Source of the DNA: Myxococcales bacterium
GTDB lineage: Bacteria; Myxococcota_A; Polyangia; Haliangiales; Haliangiaceae
Assembly (NCBI GenBank): GCA_028287135.1
Contig: JAQBQE010000067.1
Location: 124,001 to 188,000 of the forward strand
Direction: 5' to 3'
Length of the DNA stretch: 64,000 bases
Below, piece by piece: positions 1-10,388 of the stretch. The notes below the pieces were generated by a model. The model made no database searches, was not told where the DNA came from, and saw only the letters and a list, made by a program, of their open reading frames with translations. The stretch's first letter is position 1, and each line of letters starts with the position of its first letter. Position numbers and translations under genes: made by a program.

Positions 1-1232
1 TCCGCAACGAGGACGGCACGGGCGACGGCACGCTGCGCACCGCCGTCGAAGATCCGGGAGAGTTCATCCGCATGGGTGAGCTCAACAACGCGATGGATCT
101 GGCGCGCCGCCGCCACGGCATCGCCGGTCTCGATGCGCAGGCGCTGCGGGTGGAGCGGTACGTCGAGGGCCAGACGTTCGATCCGCCGTATCCGACGCAC
201 CTCGCCGAGCGCGCGCCGATTCGCGTCCTCGTCCAGCGTCCCGGCCAGCCGGCGAAGTGGGTCTACACCGCGTACACCGACATCACGACCGGCCTCGGCA
301 ACAACGCGCTGCCGAACGAAGGCATCCTCGCTGCCGGCGATCGCGACGCACTCGTCGACTCCACCAACCGCGAGCCGGTCGTGTTCGGCGGTGAGCAACT
401 CCTCGCCGGCCGCCGCAATGTCGCCGGCAAGCGCGTCCTCGTCGTCGCGTTCGGACCGACCGGCGCATGGGCGTCGGTCGAGGCTGCACGACAGGGCGCC
501 GCGGGCGTCGACTGGGCTGGCGCCGCGGATACCGAGCAGGCGAATGCTTCCTCGCTGGCGGGTGTCCGTCGCCTCGATCGAACGCAGGACGCGTTCGTCC
601 CCGAATCGAACGTCAACATCACGCGTGACCGCATCATCACCATCGAGCGCCAGGGCGAAGGCGCGATGGTGACCTACGGTTACGACAACAACGGCACGCT
701 CGTGACCTACCAGGTCCAGTACGACGTGATCGCGATGACGATGGGCTTCGACCAGACCGGCGATCGCCCGGCGCTCGCGGGCCAGCAGAGTGTCGGTGGT
801 CTGCTCGGAACAACTCCGATGGTGCCGCAGTCCGAGCGCGAGGACGGTTCGCGCGCTGCGGTGATCACCAGCGAGGACGGCCGAATTCGCACGATGGGCG
901 CCGCCTCGTTCGACAACGTCGGCGTCGACGATGTAGGCCGCACGGAGATGACGCAGCGCAAGCAGGCCCTCGAGCTCGCCGCCGACAGCCCGGGCGCGGA
1001 TATCCGCGTCATGGAGGCCGGTGGTCAGGCGATCAGCACGGCCAACACGCGCAGCGCGGCCCAGAGCTGGGCCTCCAGGATGCGCGCACAGCTCACCCCC
1101 GACGAGCAGGCACGCTTCGACCAGCGTACGCAGAACAAGACGCCCGAGGAGATCGTGGCCATGTTCGGCGGTAGCGCGTTCGCGACCGACGGGATCCGGA
1201 TCGGCATTGACGAGGTAAAGTCCGCGTTGTGA
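1..1232 (+). CDS. Unrecognised protein with a Rossmann-like segment, 3' part only
   Basis: The frame is open from base 3 to the TGA at 1230-1232. Codons before the first ATG (72) also read as protein, so the 5' end lies outside the window. Counting from that ATG, residues about 114-135 (beginning GKRVLVVAFGPTGAW) look like a beta-strand, glycine loop and helix as in dinucleotide-binding folds. A stretch near residue 265 (ITSEDGRIRTMGAASFDNVG) resembles the closing part of FAD-dependent oxidoreductases. The C-terminal third is Gln/Ala-rich and helical. I see no signal peptide in the visible part. The stop overlaps the GTG start of the next gene (GTGA), so the two are co-translated. Function not recognised; a flavoprotein-like fold is a weak inference. 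Confidence 0.6.
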   Translation, partial: RNEDGTGDGTLRTAVEDPGEFIRMGELNNAMDLARRRHGIAGLDAQALRVERYVEGQTFDPPYPTHLAERAPIRVLVQRPGQPAKWVYTAYTDITTGLGNNALPNEGILAAGDRDALVDSTNREPVVFGGEQLLAGRRNVAGKRVLVVAFGPTGAWASVEAARQGAAGVDWAGAADTEQANASSLAGVRRLDRTQDAFVPESNVNITRDRIITIERQGEGAMVTYGYDNNGTLVTYQVQYDVIAMTMGFDQTGDRPALAGQQSVGGLLGTTPMVPQSEREDGSRAAVITSEDGRIRTMGAASFDNVGVDDVGRTEMTQRKQALELAADSPGADIRVMEAGGQAISTANTRSAAQSWASRMRAQLTPDEQARFDQRTQNKTPEEIVAMFGGSAFATDGIRIGIDEVKSAL

Positions 1233-1960
1233 CCGATACACCCGACGATGCCGCGGAGCGTACGAAGCAGCTCGCGAAGAAGTTGCTCGAGGCGCTCGAC
1301 GCGCCGACGGATCCGGAGAAGGAAGCCCGCCTCGCCGAGAAGGAAGCGCGGGACAAGGAAGCGCTCGAGAAGTACTACCGCGAGACCAACCAGCCGCCGC
1401 CTGCGAAGGCGCAGCGAGCGCGGTCGGTCGAGGAGATGCGGTTCGCGATGTCGCTCGAGCCGTGTCCTGCGTGTCAGACCGCGCGGGTCCCGGACTACGC
1501 GCTGGTCGGGCAGGGCGATCGGTGGTCATTGACCGGAAGCTGCGTCCGTTGTCAGCAACCGCGGTCGCGCGAGTTCGTGACCGTTGCCTCCCCTCCGCCG
1601 AGCGTCTCCGTGCGCGGGCAGCTTGGCGGCGACTCGCCCTCGGAGATTCTCAGGCCGGGCCAGCTCCTCGCAGAGCTCGACCGCGTGACGCCGCAGGTCC
1701 GCGTCGACCCGGCGCAGGTCTCCGACATCGAACGCCAGGCGAGTGCGGGCGCGATCGAGCGCGCGCTGACCTGCCTGACCGAGCTCCTGAAGTTCATCCC
1801 CCCGCGGACGCAGCTGATCCCGGATACCCGGCTCACGCCCGACGAGCGCGACGATCGCAAGGCACGTCGCGAGCGCTACTCGCGCGACTGGCTGACGAGC
1901 GAACGCGATCGGTTGCTGGCGCTCGCGACGCAGACGGGTGCCCGGGCGGTGCAACGATGA
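1229..1960 (+). CDS. Hypothetical protein with a four-cysteine zinc-ribbon-like motif
   Basis: The protein has 243 residues from a GTG start overlapping the upstream stop by four bases. The N-terminal ~70 residues are highly charged (Lys/Glu/Arg) and probably a helical coiled segment. A CPAC...CVRC pair in the next ~45 residues has the spacing of a small zinc ribbon. The C-terminal half is helical, with no membrane segment. It is the middle gene of a three-gene overlapping unit (GTGA before it, ATGA after it), so its product is probably made in fixed ratio with its neighbours. I do not recognise the family. Coding is supported by the overlaps and third-position GC. Confidence 0.65.
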   Translation: MTDTPDDAAERTKQLAKKLLEALDAPTDPEKEARLAEKEARDKEALEKYYRETNQPPPAKAQRARSVEEMRFAMSLEPCPACQTARVPDYALVGQGDRWSLTGSCVRCQQPRSREFVTVASPPPSVSVRGQLGGDSPSEILRPGQLLAELDRVTPQVRVDPAQVSDIERQASAGAIERALTCLTELLKFIPPRTQLIPDTRLTPDERDDRKARRERYSRDWLTSERDRLLALATQTGARAVQR

Positions 1961-2733
1961 GCTCGGCGCAGCTCGCTCAGGTGCTCGCGCAGCCCGGCTC
2001 GATCGAGGCGCGTCACGTGCTCGCTCGCGCATGGGAGGCTGCGGGTGATCCACGCGGCACGTTGCTGCGCGCGCTCCTCGATCTCGAGGCCCTCGAGCGC
2101 GACAACTACAACAGCAAGCAGACCCGGGCAGCCCGCGTCGCCGTGCGTCCGCTGCTCGAGCAACATCGCAAGGCTCTCGTCGGGGACGTCGCGGGTCTGG
2201 TCGCGGACTACGAGCTTGTCCGCGGCCTGGTCGGCAAGGTCACGATCTCCGTGGACCAGTTCCTCTCGGCCGCGCCCGCGCTGTTCGCCGCCGCGCCGGT
2301 CCAGCACCTGGTCCTCACCGCGCCGGCGACCCAGTGGGCGTCGGTGGTCGGCTCGCCCTACCTGGAGCGGCTGGTCTCGGTGCAGGCGACCGGACTCGGT
2401 CTGGGTGACGGTGGCGCATCGGCGCTGGCTGCGTCGCCGCACGCCGCGCGGTTGCGCTGGATCGATCTCGCCGATAACGGCATCGGCCGACCCGGCGTCG
2501 AGCGCCTGGCGGCAGCGCCGCAGCTCGCGAGCGTTGCGTACCTGGGACTGCGCGGCAACCCGGCGGATCCGACGCCGAAGATCATCGACCTCGACGGGAT
2601 CCGTCACGTCGAGCGTCCTCCGGTCGCGGTCGAGCTCGAACGCACGTACGGACCGAGGCCCTGGCTGTCCGGGCCTGCTGATCCCGATCAGCCGTGGCCA
2701 CCGCGGCCCGACGACCTCGCGCGAACTGCCTAG
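1957..2733 (+). CDS. TIGR02996-like / leucine-rich-repeat-like protein
   Basis: The protein has 258 residues. The start is the ATG at 1957, which overlaps the preceding TGA (ATGA); a longer open frame upstream is just the shadow of the previous gene. The N-terminus (LAQPGSIEARHVLARAWEAA, then GDPRGTLLRALLDLE) resembles the TIGR02996 repeat-companion domain found in myxobacteria and planctomycetes. The second half has irregular leucine-rich repeats (for example LRWIDLADNGIG and VAYLGLRGNPAD). Such repeats usually bind protein partners. It is the last gene of the operon and meets the convergent outer-membrane gene tail to tail with a four-base overlap. Partner and role are unknown. Confidence 0.7.
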   Translation: MSSAQLAQVLAQPGSIEARHVLARAWEAAGDPRGTLLRALLDLEALERDNYNSKQTRAARVAVRPLLEQHRKALVGDVAGLVADYELVRGLVGKVTISVDQFLSAAPALFAAAPVQHLVLTAPATQWASVVGSPYLERLVSVQATGLGLGDGGASALAASPHAARLRWIDLADNGIGRPGVERLAAAPQLASVAYLGLRGNPADPTPKIIDLDGIRHVERPPVAVELERTYGPRPWLSGPADPDQPWPPRPDDLARTA

Positions 2734-3335
2734 AAGCGGATCCCGACGGTGATCCGCGCGCTGCGGTACTCGCCTTCCTGCAGGTTCGACGGCGCGTAGA
2801 GCGCGATCCCGGTGACACGGCAGTCGATGCAGCCGGTTGCGGGATACGCGATGTCCTGGTCCTGGTGGAGCGTGCGACCACCGAGGCGCGCATCCGCTCC
2901 GATCGTCAGACCACCCTCGGCGCGATACTCGAGTCCGAGTCCGCCCTCGATGTGGTGCGCCTCGGTCGAGCCGCCGTAGCTGTTGCTGGCCGAGGCGAGT
3001 CCGATGCCGGCGACCAGGATCGGGACGAGCCGGCCCCTGGCTCCGAGCTCGACCACGAGCAGCGCGGTCGCGCTCCGGATGTCGACGCTCGAGTACTCGT
3101 CGGTCTGGATGCGGGCGAGCTCGAGCTGGCCGGCGACCCGCGGGGTGAACCCGAGGCGCCCGAACAGGCCGAGCGTGTGGCTCGCATCCGCGCCGGATTC
3201 GCCGTCGATCTTGCTCTGCGCGAGACCGAGGTTGACGCCGGCCGTGACCGGACCGGCGGTGGCGGCGGCCGGAGCGAAAAGCCCGACGAGACCGAAGGCG
3301 ATGGAAGCGAGGGTGGCGGCAGATGCGTGGCGCAT
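2730..3335 (-). CDS. Small outer-membrane beta-barrel protein
   Basis: I prefer the ATG at 3335, giving 201 residues; longer starts at 3359 or 3392 would put about 8-19 extra residues before the signal peptide. From 3335 the N-terminus is a clean Sec signal peptide with a likely cleavage after APAAATA. The rest alternates short amphipathic beta strands with Gly/Ser-rich turns and ends in VGIRF; a terminal Phe is typical of BAM-inserted barrels. One CIDC pair suggests a periplasmic disulfide. Its 3' end overlaps the convergent LRR-like gene by four bases. It looks like an OmpW/OmpA-type barrel of about eight strands; no specific role can be assigned. Confidence 0.75.
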   Translation of the reverse strand: MRHASAATLASIAFGLVGLFAPAAATAGPVTAGVNLGLAQSKIDGESGADASHTLGLFGRLGFTPRVAGQLELARIQTDEYSSVDIRSATALLVVELGARGRLVPILVAGIGLASASNSYGGSTEAHHIEGGLGLEYRAEGGLTIGADARLGGRTLHQDQDIAYPATGCIDCRVTGIALYAPSNLQEGEYRSARITVGIRF

Positions 3336-3420
3336 GCGCGGTCGATGAGCACGGGCCATGCCGACGACAACTCCGCGGAATCGTGCGGTCACACCGTTCG
3401 CGGGCTCAGAAAGCTGAGGA

Positions 3421-5319
3421 CTAGCTCAGCGTCGCCGCAATCTTTTCGGCGGCGCGGGTCGCGAGCGCCATGATCGTGATCTGCGGGTTCACACCCAGCG
3501 AGCTCGGGACCGCGGCGCCGTCGACGACGTAGAGCCCGGGCGTGTCGTGGACCTGGTGGTCCGGGCCGACCACCGAGGTCGCCGGGTCGCGGCCCATCGC
3601 CGCGGTGCCGAGCGGGTGGTACGCGGACAGGTCGAGATCCCACGGCCGGATCGTCGCGCGCCGCAGCGCCTCGAGATCGTGGGGGGAGCGCAGCGTGTCG
3701 AACCCGGAGATCGGCGTGTGCACGACCTTCGCGCCCGCGGCGAAGAACACCTGCGCGAGCACGTCCATCCCTCGCTTGATGTGTGCGACGTCTTTCTCGC
3801 CGAGCCAGTACTGGATCATCGGCTGGCCCATGACCTCGCGCACCGACCCGCGGGACGTGTCCTCGACCATGAACCCAAAGCTCGCGACGTGATCGAAGCT
3901 CTCCGCGAGGCGGATCAGCTCGGGCCCGATCATCTGGGTCATGTTCATGGTCATCTCGAGCGGGACCATCGCGCCTTCGTAGAGGATGCCTTCCTCGTGG
4001 AGCTCCTCGATCCCGTAGCCCTGGGGGATGCCGTTCCACGGCAGGATCTGCTCGTCGAACTCGGCGAGCGCGCCGGCGGCCGGATGGATCGAGAGGTTCT
4101 TGCCGAGCTGGCCCGAGCGGCCGGCGATGCCCTGCGCGCCGAGCAGCAGCGGCGTCAGGATCGCGCCGCACGATGCGATCACGGTGCGCGCGCGGACGGT
4201 GATCACGTGACCGTCGCCGGTGCGCGCAACGACGCCGGCCGCGCGCCCACCCTCGAGCAGGATCCGGGTGACCTTCGCACCGGGGAACAGCTCGGCGCCG
4301 GCGCGCAGCGCGAGCGGGATGTAGCTGACGTTGGTCGAGCGCTTGGCATCGCTCGGGCACCCGAAGCAGCAGACGCCCTGGCCATCGCACGCGGGTGCGT
4401 TACGCCGGAGCGGACCGTGGCGCGTGAAGCCGAGCGCATTGCAGCCGCGCTCGATCACCCGTCCATTGCCGCCGAGCAACGACCTGTGCGCGCGCTCGAC
4501 ACCGAGCACCGCCTCGACCCGCTCGAAGTACGCATCGAGCTTGCCGGGACCGAGGTCGTCGAGCCCGAGCTCGTCGCGCCAGTGCGAGAGCACACGATCC
4601 GGCGTGCGAAAACACGTGCCGGAGTTCACGGTCGTCGTGCCACCGACTGTCTGGCCGAGCGGGATCGGGATCCCGACGTTGCCGACCGAGAACGTCGAGC
4701 CGCCGCGCCGGTACAGCTTCTGCTGCATCGCAAACGATCGGCCGGAGAAGTCCGTGCGATCGAAGTACTGGCCCTCCTCGATGAACACGACCGCAAGGCC
4801 GGCCTCGGCGAGCTCGCGCCCGACGACCGCGCCGCCGGCACCGGTCCCGATGATCACGACGTCGCACTCGAGCGCGAGGTCGCCGCCGATCGCCGCGTGC
4901 ACGCGTTCGCGCATGTACGCGGGCTTGGCCTCGACCTTCGCCCGTTCAGGATCGTAGACGCAGCCGAGCTTCTTGTAGAGCGCAGGATCATCGAAGTGCG
5001 CGAGCTTGAGCGGGCTGATCAGCGCGCGCAGCATGAGCCTCCGCAGGACATCACCCTTGCGCCAGCGCTGGAGCAGGGCGAGCTGCTTGGCTGGCGTGAC
5101 CTTCGCGAACGAGCGTCGCTCGCCGATCCAGGCCGCCGCATCGAGCCCGCGGAGCAGGCCACTGAGCCCGCGCTGCAGTGGACCGGGCAGCCGATCGACG
5201 AATTGCTCGACCTTGTCGACCGTCGCTTCGTTCGCGGCCGGGATGAACTGACCGGCGGGGAGTGCGGCCTCGGCGACCGCAAGCAGCGTCCTGTGCTGGT
5301 GTTCGGAGAGCTGGGCCAC
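3421..5319 (-). CDS. GMC-family FAD-dependent oxidoreductase (long-chain alcohol oxidase-like)
   Basis: The protein has 632 residues. A helical N-terminal region of ~145 residues precedes the FAD-binding glycine motif (VVIIGTGAGG, Gly158-Gly163). The GMC active-site pair is present: His568 in AYHPLGTAAMG and Asn611 in GVNPQITIMALA. A cysteine-rich loop near residue 320 (CDGQGVCCFGCP) is typical of the long-chain fatty alcohol oxidase/cholesterol oxidase-like branch. Such enzymes oxidise an alcohol to an aldehyde or ketone using FAD; the substrate cannot be read from the sequence. No signal peptide is visible. The start is GTG with no Shine-Dalgarno; a TAGAGT hexamer lies six bases upstream and a palindrome overlaps the expected -35, so it is probably regulated on its own. 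Confidence 0.9.
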   Translation of the reverse strand: MAQLSEHQHRTLLAVAEAALPAGQFIPAANEATVDKVEQFVDRLPGPLQRGLSGLLRGLDAAAWIGERRSFAKVTPAKQLALLQRWRKGDVLRRLMLRALISPLKLAHFDDPALYKKLGCVYDPERAKVEAKPAYMRERVHAAIGGDLALECDVVIIGTGAGGAVVGRELAEAGLAVVFIEEGQYFDRTDFSGRSFAMQQKLYRRGGSTFSVGNVGIPIPLGQTVGGTTTVNSGTCFRTPDRVLSHWRDELGLDDLGPGKLDAYFERVEAVLGVERAHRSLLGGNGRVIERGCNALGFTRHGPLRRNAPACDGQGVCCFGCPSDAKRSTNVSYIPLALRAGAELFPGAKVTRILLEGGRAAGVVARTGDGHVITVRARTVIASCGAILTPLLLGAQGIAGRSGQLGKNLSIHPAAGALAEFDEQILPWNGIPQGYGIEELHEEGILYEGAMVPLEMTMNMTQMIGPELIRLAESFDHVASFGFMVEDTSRGSVREVMGQPMIQYWLGEKDVAHIKRGMDVLAQVFFAAGAKVVHTPISGFDTLRSPHDLEALRRATIRPWDLDLSAYHPLGTAAMGRDPATSVVGPDHQVHDTPGLYVVDGAAVPSSLGVNPQITIMALATRAAEKIAATLS

Positions 5320-5325
5320 GTATTG

Positions 5326-5352
5326 ACTCTATCTCAACAGTGGTCCGACCAC
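5326..5352 (-). promoter_or_regulatory. Putative leaderless promoter with 13-bp operator palindrome
   Basis: On the minus strand TAGAGT (5331-5326) lies six bases before the GTG start of the GMC oxidoreductase, positioned as a -10 element for a leaderless transcript. Just upstream, GTGGTCCGACCAC (5340-5352) is a perfect inverted repeat with 6-base arms and a 1-base centre, overlapping where the -35 would sit. The placement suggests repression by a dimeric regulator. No regulator is identified. Confidence 0.4.
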
Positions 5353-5372
5353 TAGCCCGATCGGAAAACCCC

Positions 5373-7247
5373 TCAGAATCCGGCGAACGTGGCGTCGAGG
5401 AGCCCGTAGGTGGCCGACAGCTGGGCACCGATGAACAGCTCGCCGCCGTCCTGGGCCACGGCCCCGGCGAGCCTGACTCCGGAGGCCTGGTTGAGCCACA
5501 GCGTGAACCCGACCTGGCCCTCGATCCGGCTCGCGGTCGCGCTCTCGCAGTCCATCCCGACGCAGCTGTCATCGGACAGCCGCACGGTCGCGGACACGTC
5601 GAAGGCGCCGAGTGGATCGCCGTGCTCGCCGTACGCGAACGTGCGGAACCGTCCGGTCGCTCCGATCGCCCAGGGCGCGGGCTGGGTCTCCGGGGCGAAC
5701 AAGCGCAGGCGCGCGTACGCGGTGCCCGAGATCTCGGCCTTGTCGTCCTGGATCTGCTGGCCGTAGCCCGCCGACACGAGCAGGGTCTCGACGCGGCCAC
5801 TCTCGTTTGGCGTCGGATCCATCTCCTCGCGCTTGAGGTAGCCCTCGCCGAACGTGAGCTGGAGGTCCATGCCGCTCGGGCGCAGGAACAGCTGGCTGTC
5901 ACGCAGCACGGTGAGCAGCTCGTAGGTCAGGCCCGCGTCGGGTTCTCCGAGCAGGATGCCCGCCTCGCGCAGGATCGCGACGGTCGCGACGAGAGCCTCG
6001 TAGCTCGAGCGCTCGCCACGCAGGGACCACCACGCGAGCTGGAGCCTGCGTGCCGTGGTCGCATCGATCTGCTTTCCGAGCGCGCGCGCTGCATCGAGCG
6101 TTCGCGCGAGCCGACGCACGCGGATCGCACCGCCGACATCGAGCAGGCGGCCGTAGCCACCGCCGAGCGCGACCTGGAAGTCGGCGTAGGTGCGGGTGTC
6201 CTTGAACGAGTTGCCGCCGTCATCCTCGACGGCGATGTAGTTGACCTGCACGCCTGCCACGGCCTTGCCGACGCCGTAGATCTTTCCGCTGTAGAACCGC
6301 GCCTCGCCGCCGCCATCGATCACGACCTGCGCGCCGCGCGTCTTCTCCGAGCCGGGCGGGCTCACGTAGCCCGCGACCACGTGGGCGCCCGCGTCATAGC
6401 CCCACGCGATCTTCTCGCGCTCGACGCGCTTCGCGAACCGGCCCTGGACATCGATGTCGAACGCCGGCCGCTTGCGGACCGTGTCGTACCCGACCGACGC
6501 GGCACCGGCTCCGAACGTCAGACGGTCGTACGCTGCGAGCGTGTCGTCGGGGAGGGCAGGGCCGGTCGGAATCCCGGCCGTTGCTCGCGGTTCACCGAGC
6601 AAGGTGTTGTTGCGGCCGACCGTGGCGTTGCCGTCGACGACGCCGGTCTCACCGGTCTCGCCACCGACCTCACCACCACCGCTGACCTCACCGCCACCAG
6701 CGTCGCCGGTGGTTCCACCCGCGGTCGTTCCACCGCCGGTCGCGCCGCCGCCCACCGTGGCACCGCCGACCGTCGAGCCACCCGTCGTTCCGCCGCCGGT
6801 GGTCGCGCCACCGGCCGTGGTCGTGGAGCCGCCGGTCGACGTCGTTCCACCACCGGTCGTCGCGCCTCCTGCAGGCAGCTTCGCGAGCGCCTTCTTCGCG
6901 AGATCGCGCGCCTGCTTGTCGCGGGTGTTGTCGGTCGAGATCTTGCGCAGCACGGGAGCCGCGCTCGGATCACCGAGGTTGCCGAGGCCCTCGATCGCGA
7001 TCTCTCCGATGATGTCGAACGTCTCGGTCTCGGCGAGCTTGATCAACGTCGGGACGGCGCGCTTGTCCTTGCTGGTGGCGAGCTTGCGCGCGGCCTCGCG
7101 GCGCTTCTCCTTCCATGCCGAACGATCCATGTCAGCGGGCTGATTCTCGATCAGCTTGGACAGCGCCGGGACGTCGGCGGGCTGTGCGGCGGCGATCGCG
7201 GGATGCGCGGCGATCAACGCCGCGGCGAGGAGCCATGTCCGACGCAT
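5373..7247 (-). CDS. Secreted HEAT-repeat / Gly-Thr linker / C-terminal barrel-like envelope protein
   Basis: The protein has 624 residues. A Sec signal peptide (MRRTWLLAAALIAAHPAIAA) is followed by ~100 residues of HEAT-like helical repeats (RAVPTLIKLAETETFD and AAPVLRKISTDNTRDK). Then comes a ~75-residue low-complexity linker of Gly, Thr, Ser and Val (about residues 127-205). The remaining ~400 residues have alternating beta-strand character and end in Phe (DATFAGF), which fits an outer-membrane barrel or autotransporter-like beta domain. Its ATG overlaps the TGA of the lipoprotein gene upstream by one base, so the two form a transcription unit. The HEAT part would be a periplasmic protein-binding module tethered to the outer membrane; this is inference. 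Confidence 0.75.
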   Translation of the reverse strand: MRRTWLLAAALIAAHPAIAAAQPADVPALSKLIENQPADMDRSAWKEKRREAARKLATSKDKRAVPTLIKLAETETFDIIGEIAIEGLGNLGDPSAAPVLRKISTDNTRDKQARDLAKKALAKLPAGGATTGGGTTSTGGSTTTAGGATTGGGTTGGSTVGGATVGGGATGGGTTAGGTTGDAGGGEVSGGGEVGGETGETGVVDGNATVGRNNTLLGEPRATAGIPTGPALPDDTLAAYDRLTFGAGAASVGYDTVRKRPAFDIDVQGRFAKRVEREKIAWGYDAGAHVVAGYVSPPGSEKTRGAQVVIDGGGEARFYSGKIYGVGKAVAGVQVNYIAVEDDGGNSFKDTRTYADFQVALGGGYGRLLDVGGAIRVRRLARTLDAARALGKQIDATTARRLQLAWWSLRGERSSYEALVATVAILREAGILLGEPDAGLTYELLTVLRDSQLFLRPSGMDLQLTFGEGYLKREEMDPTPNESGRVETLLVSAGYGQQIQDDKAEISGTAYARLRLFAPETQPAPWAIGATGRFRTFAYGEHGDPLGAFDVSATVRLSDDSCVGMDCESATASRIEGQVGFTLWLNQASGVRLAGAVAQDGGELFIGAQLSATYGLLDATFAGF

Positions 7248-7624
7248 CAGTTGTTCCCGCCGAGCCGCAGGCAGTACATCTGAGACGTGTTGGGCTGGTT
7301 CGGCGAGCCATCGACGCGCAGCTGATCGCAGGTCGACGCGGCGATGCAGTTGACGACCAGGCGCTGGTAGTCATCCGTCAGCGACTGGATGCCATCGACG
7401 CAACGGCCCCAGTCGATCCGGAACTCCTCGGGGTGATCGACGGGAATCGCGCCGCAATCGACGAGCCGCCAGCACGCTGCCTCCGCGGTGCGCTCGGCAT
7501 CCGGGCAATCGGTGAGCTCGCCGCCCTGGGCGCAGTTCGCGCGCGCACCGCCGGCGACGTCATCGCCGGTGCCACACGCAGACACGGTCACGAGCGCGAG
7601 GCCCGCGAGGAGAAAACCCTTCAT
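7247..7624 (-). CDS. Small Cys-rich lipoprotein
   Basis: The protein has 125 residues. The signal peptide ends in a lipobox (LVTVSACG, lipidated Cys17). The mature part has six further cysteines with spacing suited to disulfides (for example NCAQGGELTDC and VNCIAASTC). No known family is recognised. It is co-transcribed with the HEAT/barrel protein through a TGATG overlap, so it may be an accessory lipoprotein of that envelope protein. There is no Shine-Dalgarno. A near-consensus TATGAT (7638-7633) lies eight bases before the ATG, as expected for a leaderless mRNA. Confidence 0.75.
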   Translation of the reverse strand: MKGFLLAGLALVTVSACGTGDDVAGGARANCAQGGELTDCPDAERTAEAACWRLVDCGAIPVDHPEEFRIDWGRCVDGIQSLTDDYQRLVVNCIAASTCDQLRVDGSPNQPNTSQMYCLRLGGNN

Positions 7625-7730
7625 CGCAGGCGATCATAACGCTGGTGCATCGCGGTTATGTAGTTGCCGGCGGTGCCAGCTCGGAAATTCGCGCACGCGG
7701 GTGAGCGCGGGAAATGCAGCACTGGCGAGG

Positions 7731-8020
7731 ATGAAACCGGTCCTGTTCGCCAGCCTCCTGTTCGCTGCGCTCGGTTGCAAGAACGAGCCAGCGCGCGATG
7801 CCGATCCGTGCGCGCGCGCCACGGCCAACGCCTCGCGCCTCGTGGCGGACGAGCCCCGCGGCATCGACACGTTCGGTGAGCACCCGCTCAGCGTCGAGCG
7901 ATGCCGCGCGATCTCGTCGACCGAAACCGTGAAGTGCATCGGCTATGCGTCGAGCTGGTCCGAGCTCAGGGAGTGCAGCCCTGACCTCGTGAGGCCGGTC
8001 AACGACGTCGCACGCAACCG

Positions 8021-8024
<4 letters not shown>
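7731..8024 (+). CDS. Small lipoprotein, hypothetical
   Basis: The protein has 97 residues starting at the ATG at 7731; the open frame continues upstream but lacks coding character there. The N-terminus is a lipoprotein signal (MKPVLFASLLFAALGC, lipidated Cys16). The short mature chain has four further cysteines and no recognised domain. A GCGAGG stretch sits immediately before the start and could serve as a weak ribosome binding site. The 3' end overlaps the convergent iron-sulfur oxidoreductase gene by four bases. Confidence 0.65.
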
Positions 8025-10183
<2,159 letters not shown>

Positions 10184-10388
10184 AGCAGGTCGGGGATATC
10201 ACGCACCCGCCGGATTGTCATGGCGGTGCGCGGCGTTACTCGGGCGCGATCGGCCGGGTTCTGCCGCGCCGCTGTTGAAGCTAACTTCGCCGGAGCGGCG
10301 CAAGCGTGGTCGTCGATCGATCGCACGTGGCCGGTAGTCAGCCGGAAGGCCGCGTACCTGCCAGTACATTGTCAGCTCGCGGACGACC

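Noticed and set aside
5262-7283. Long plus-strand open frame opposite the HEAT/barrel gene
   Set aside because: It is Arg/Ala/Gly/Asp-rich with no domain. The minus-strand frame has a signal peptide, HEAT repeats and an operon partner, so this is a GC-driven shadow.
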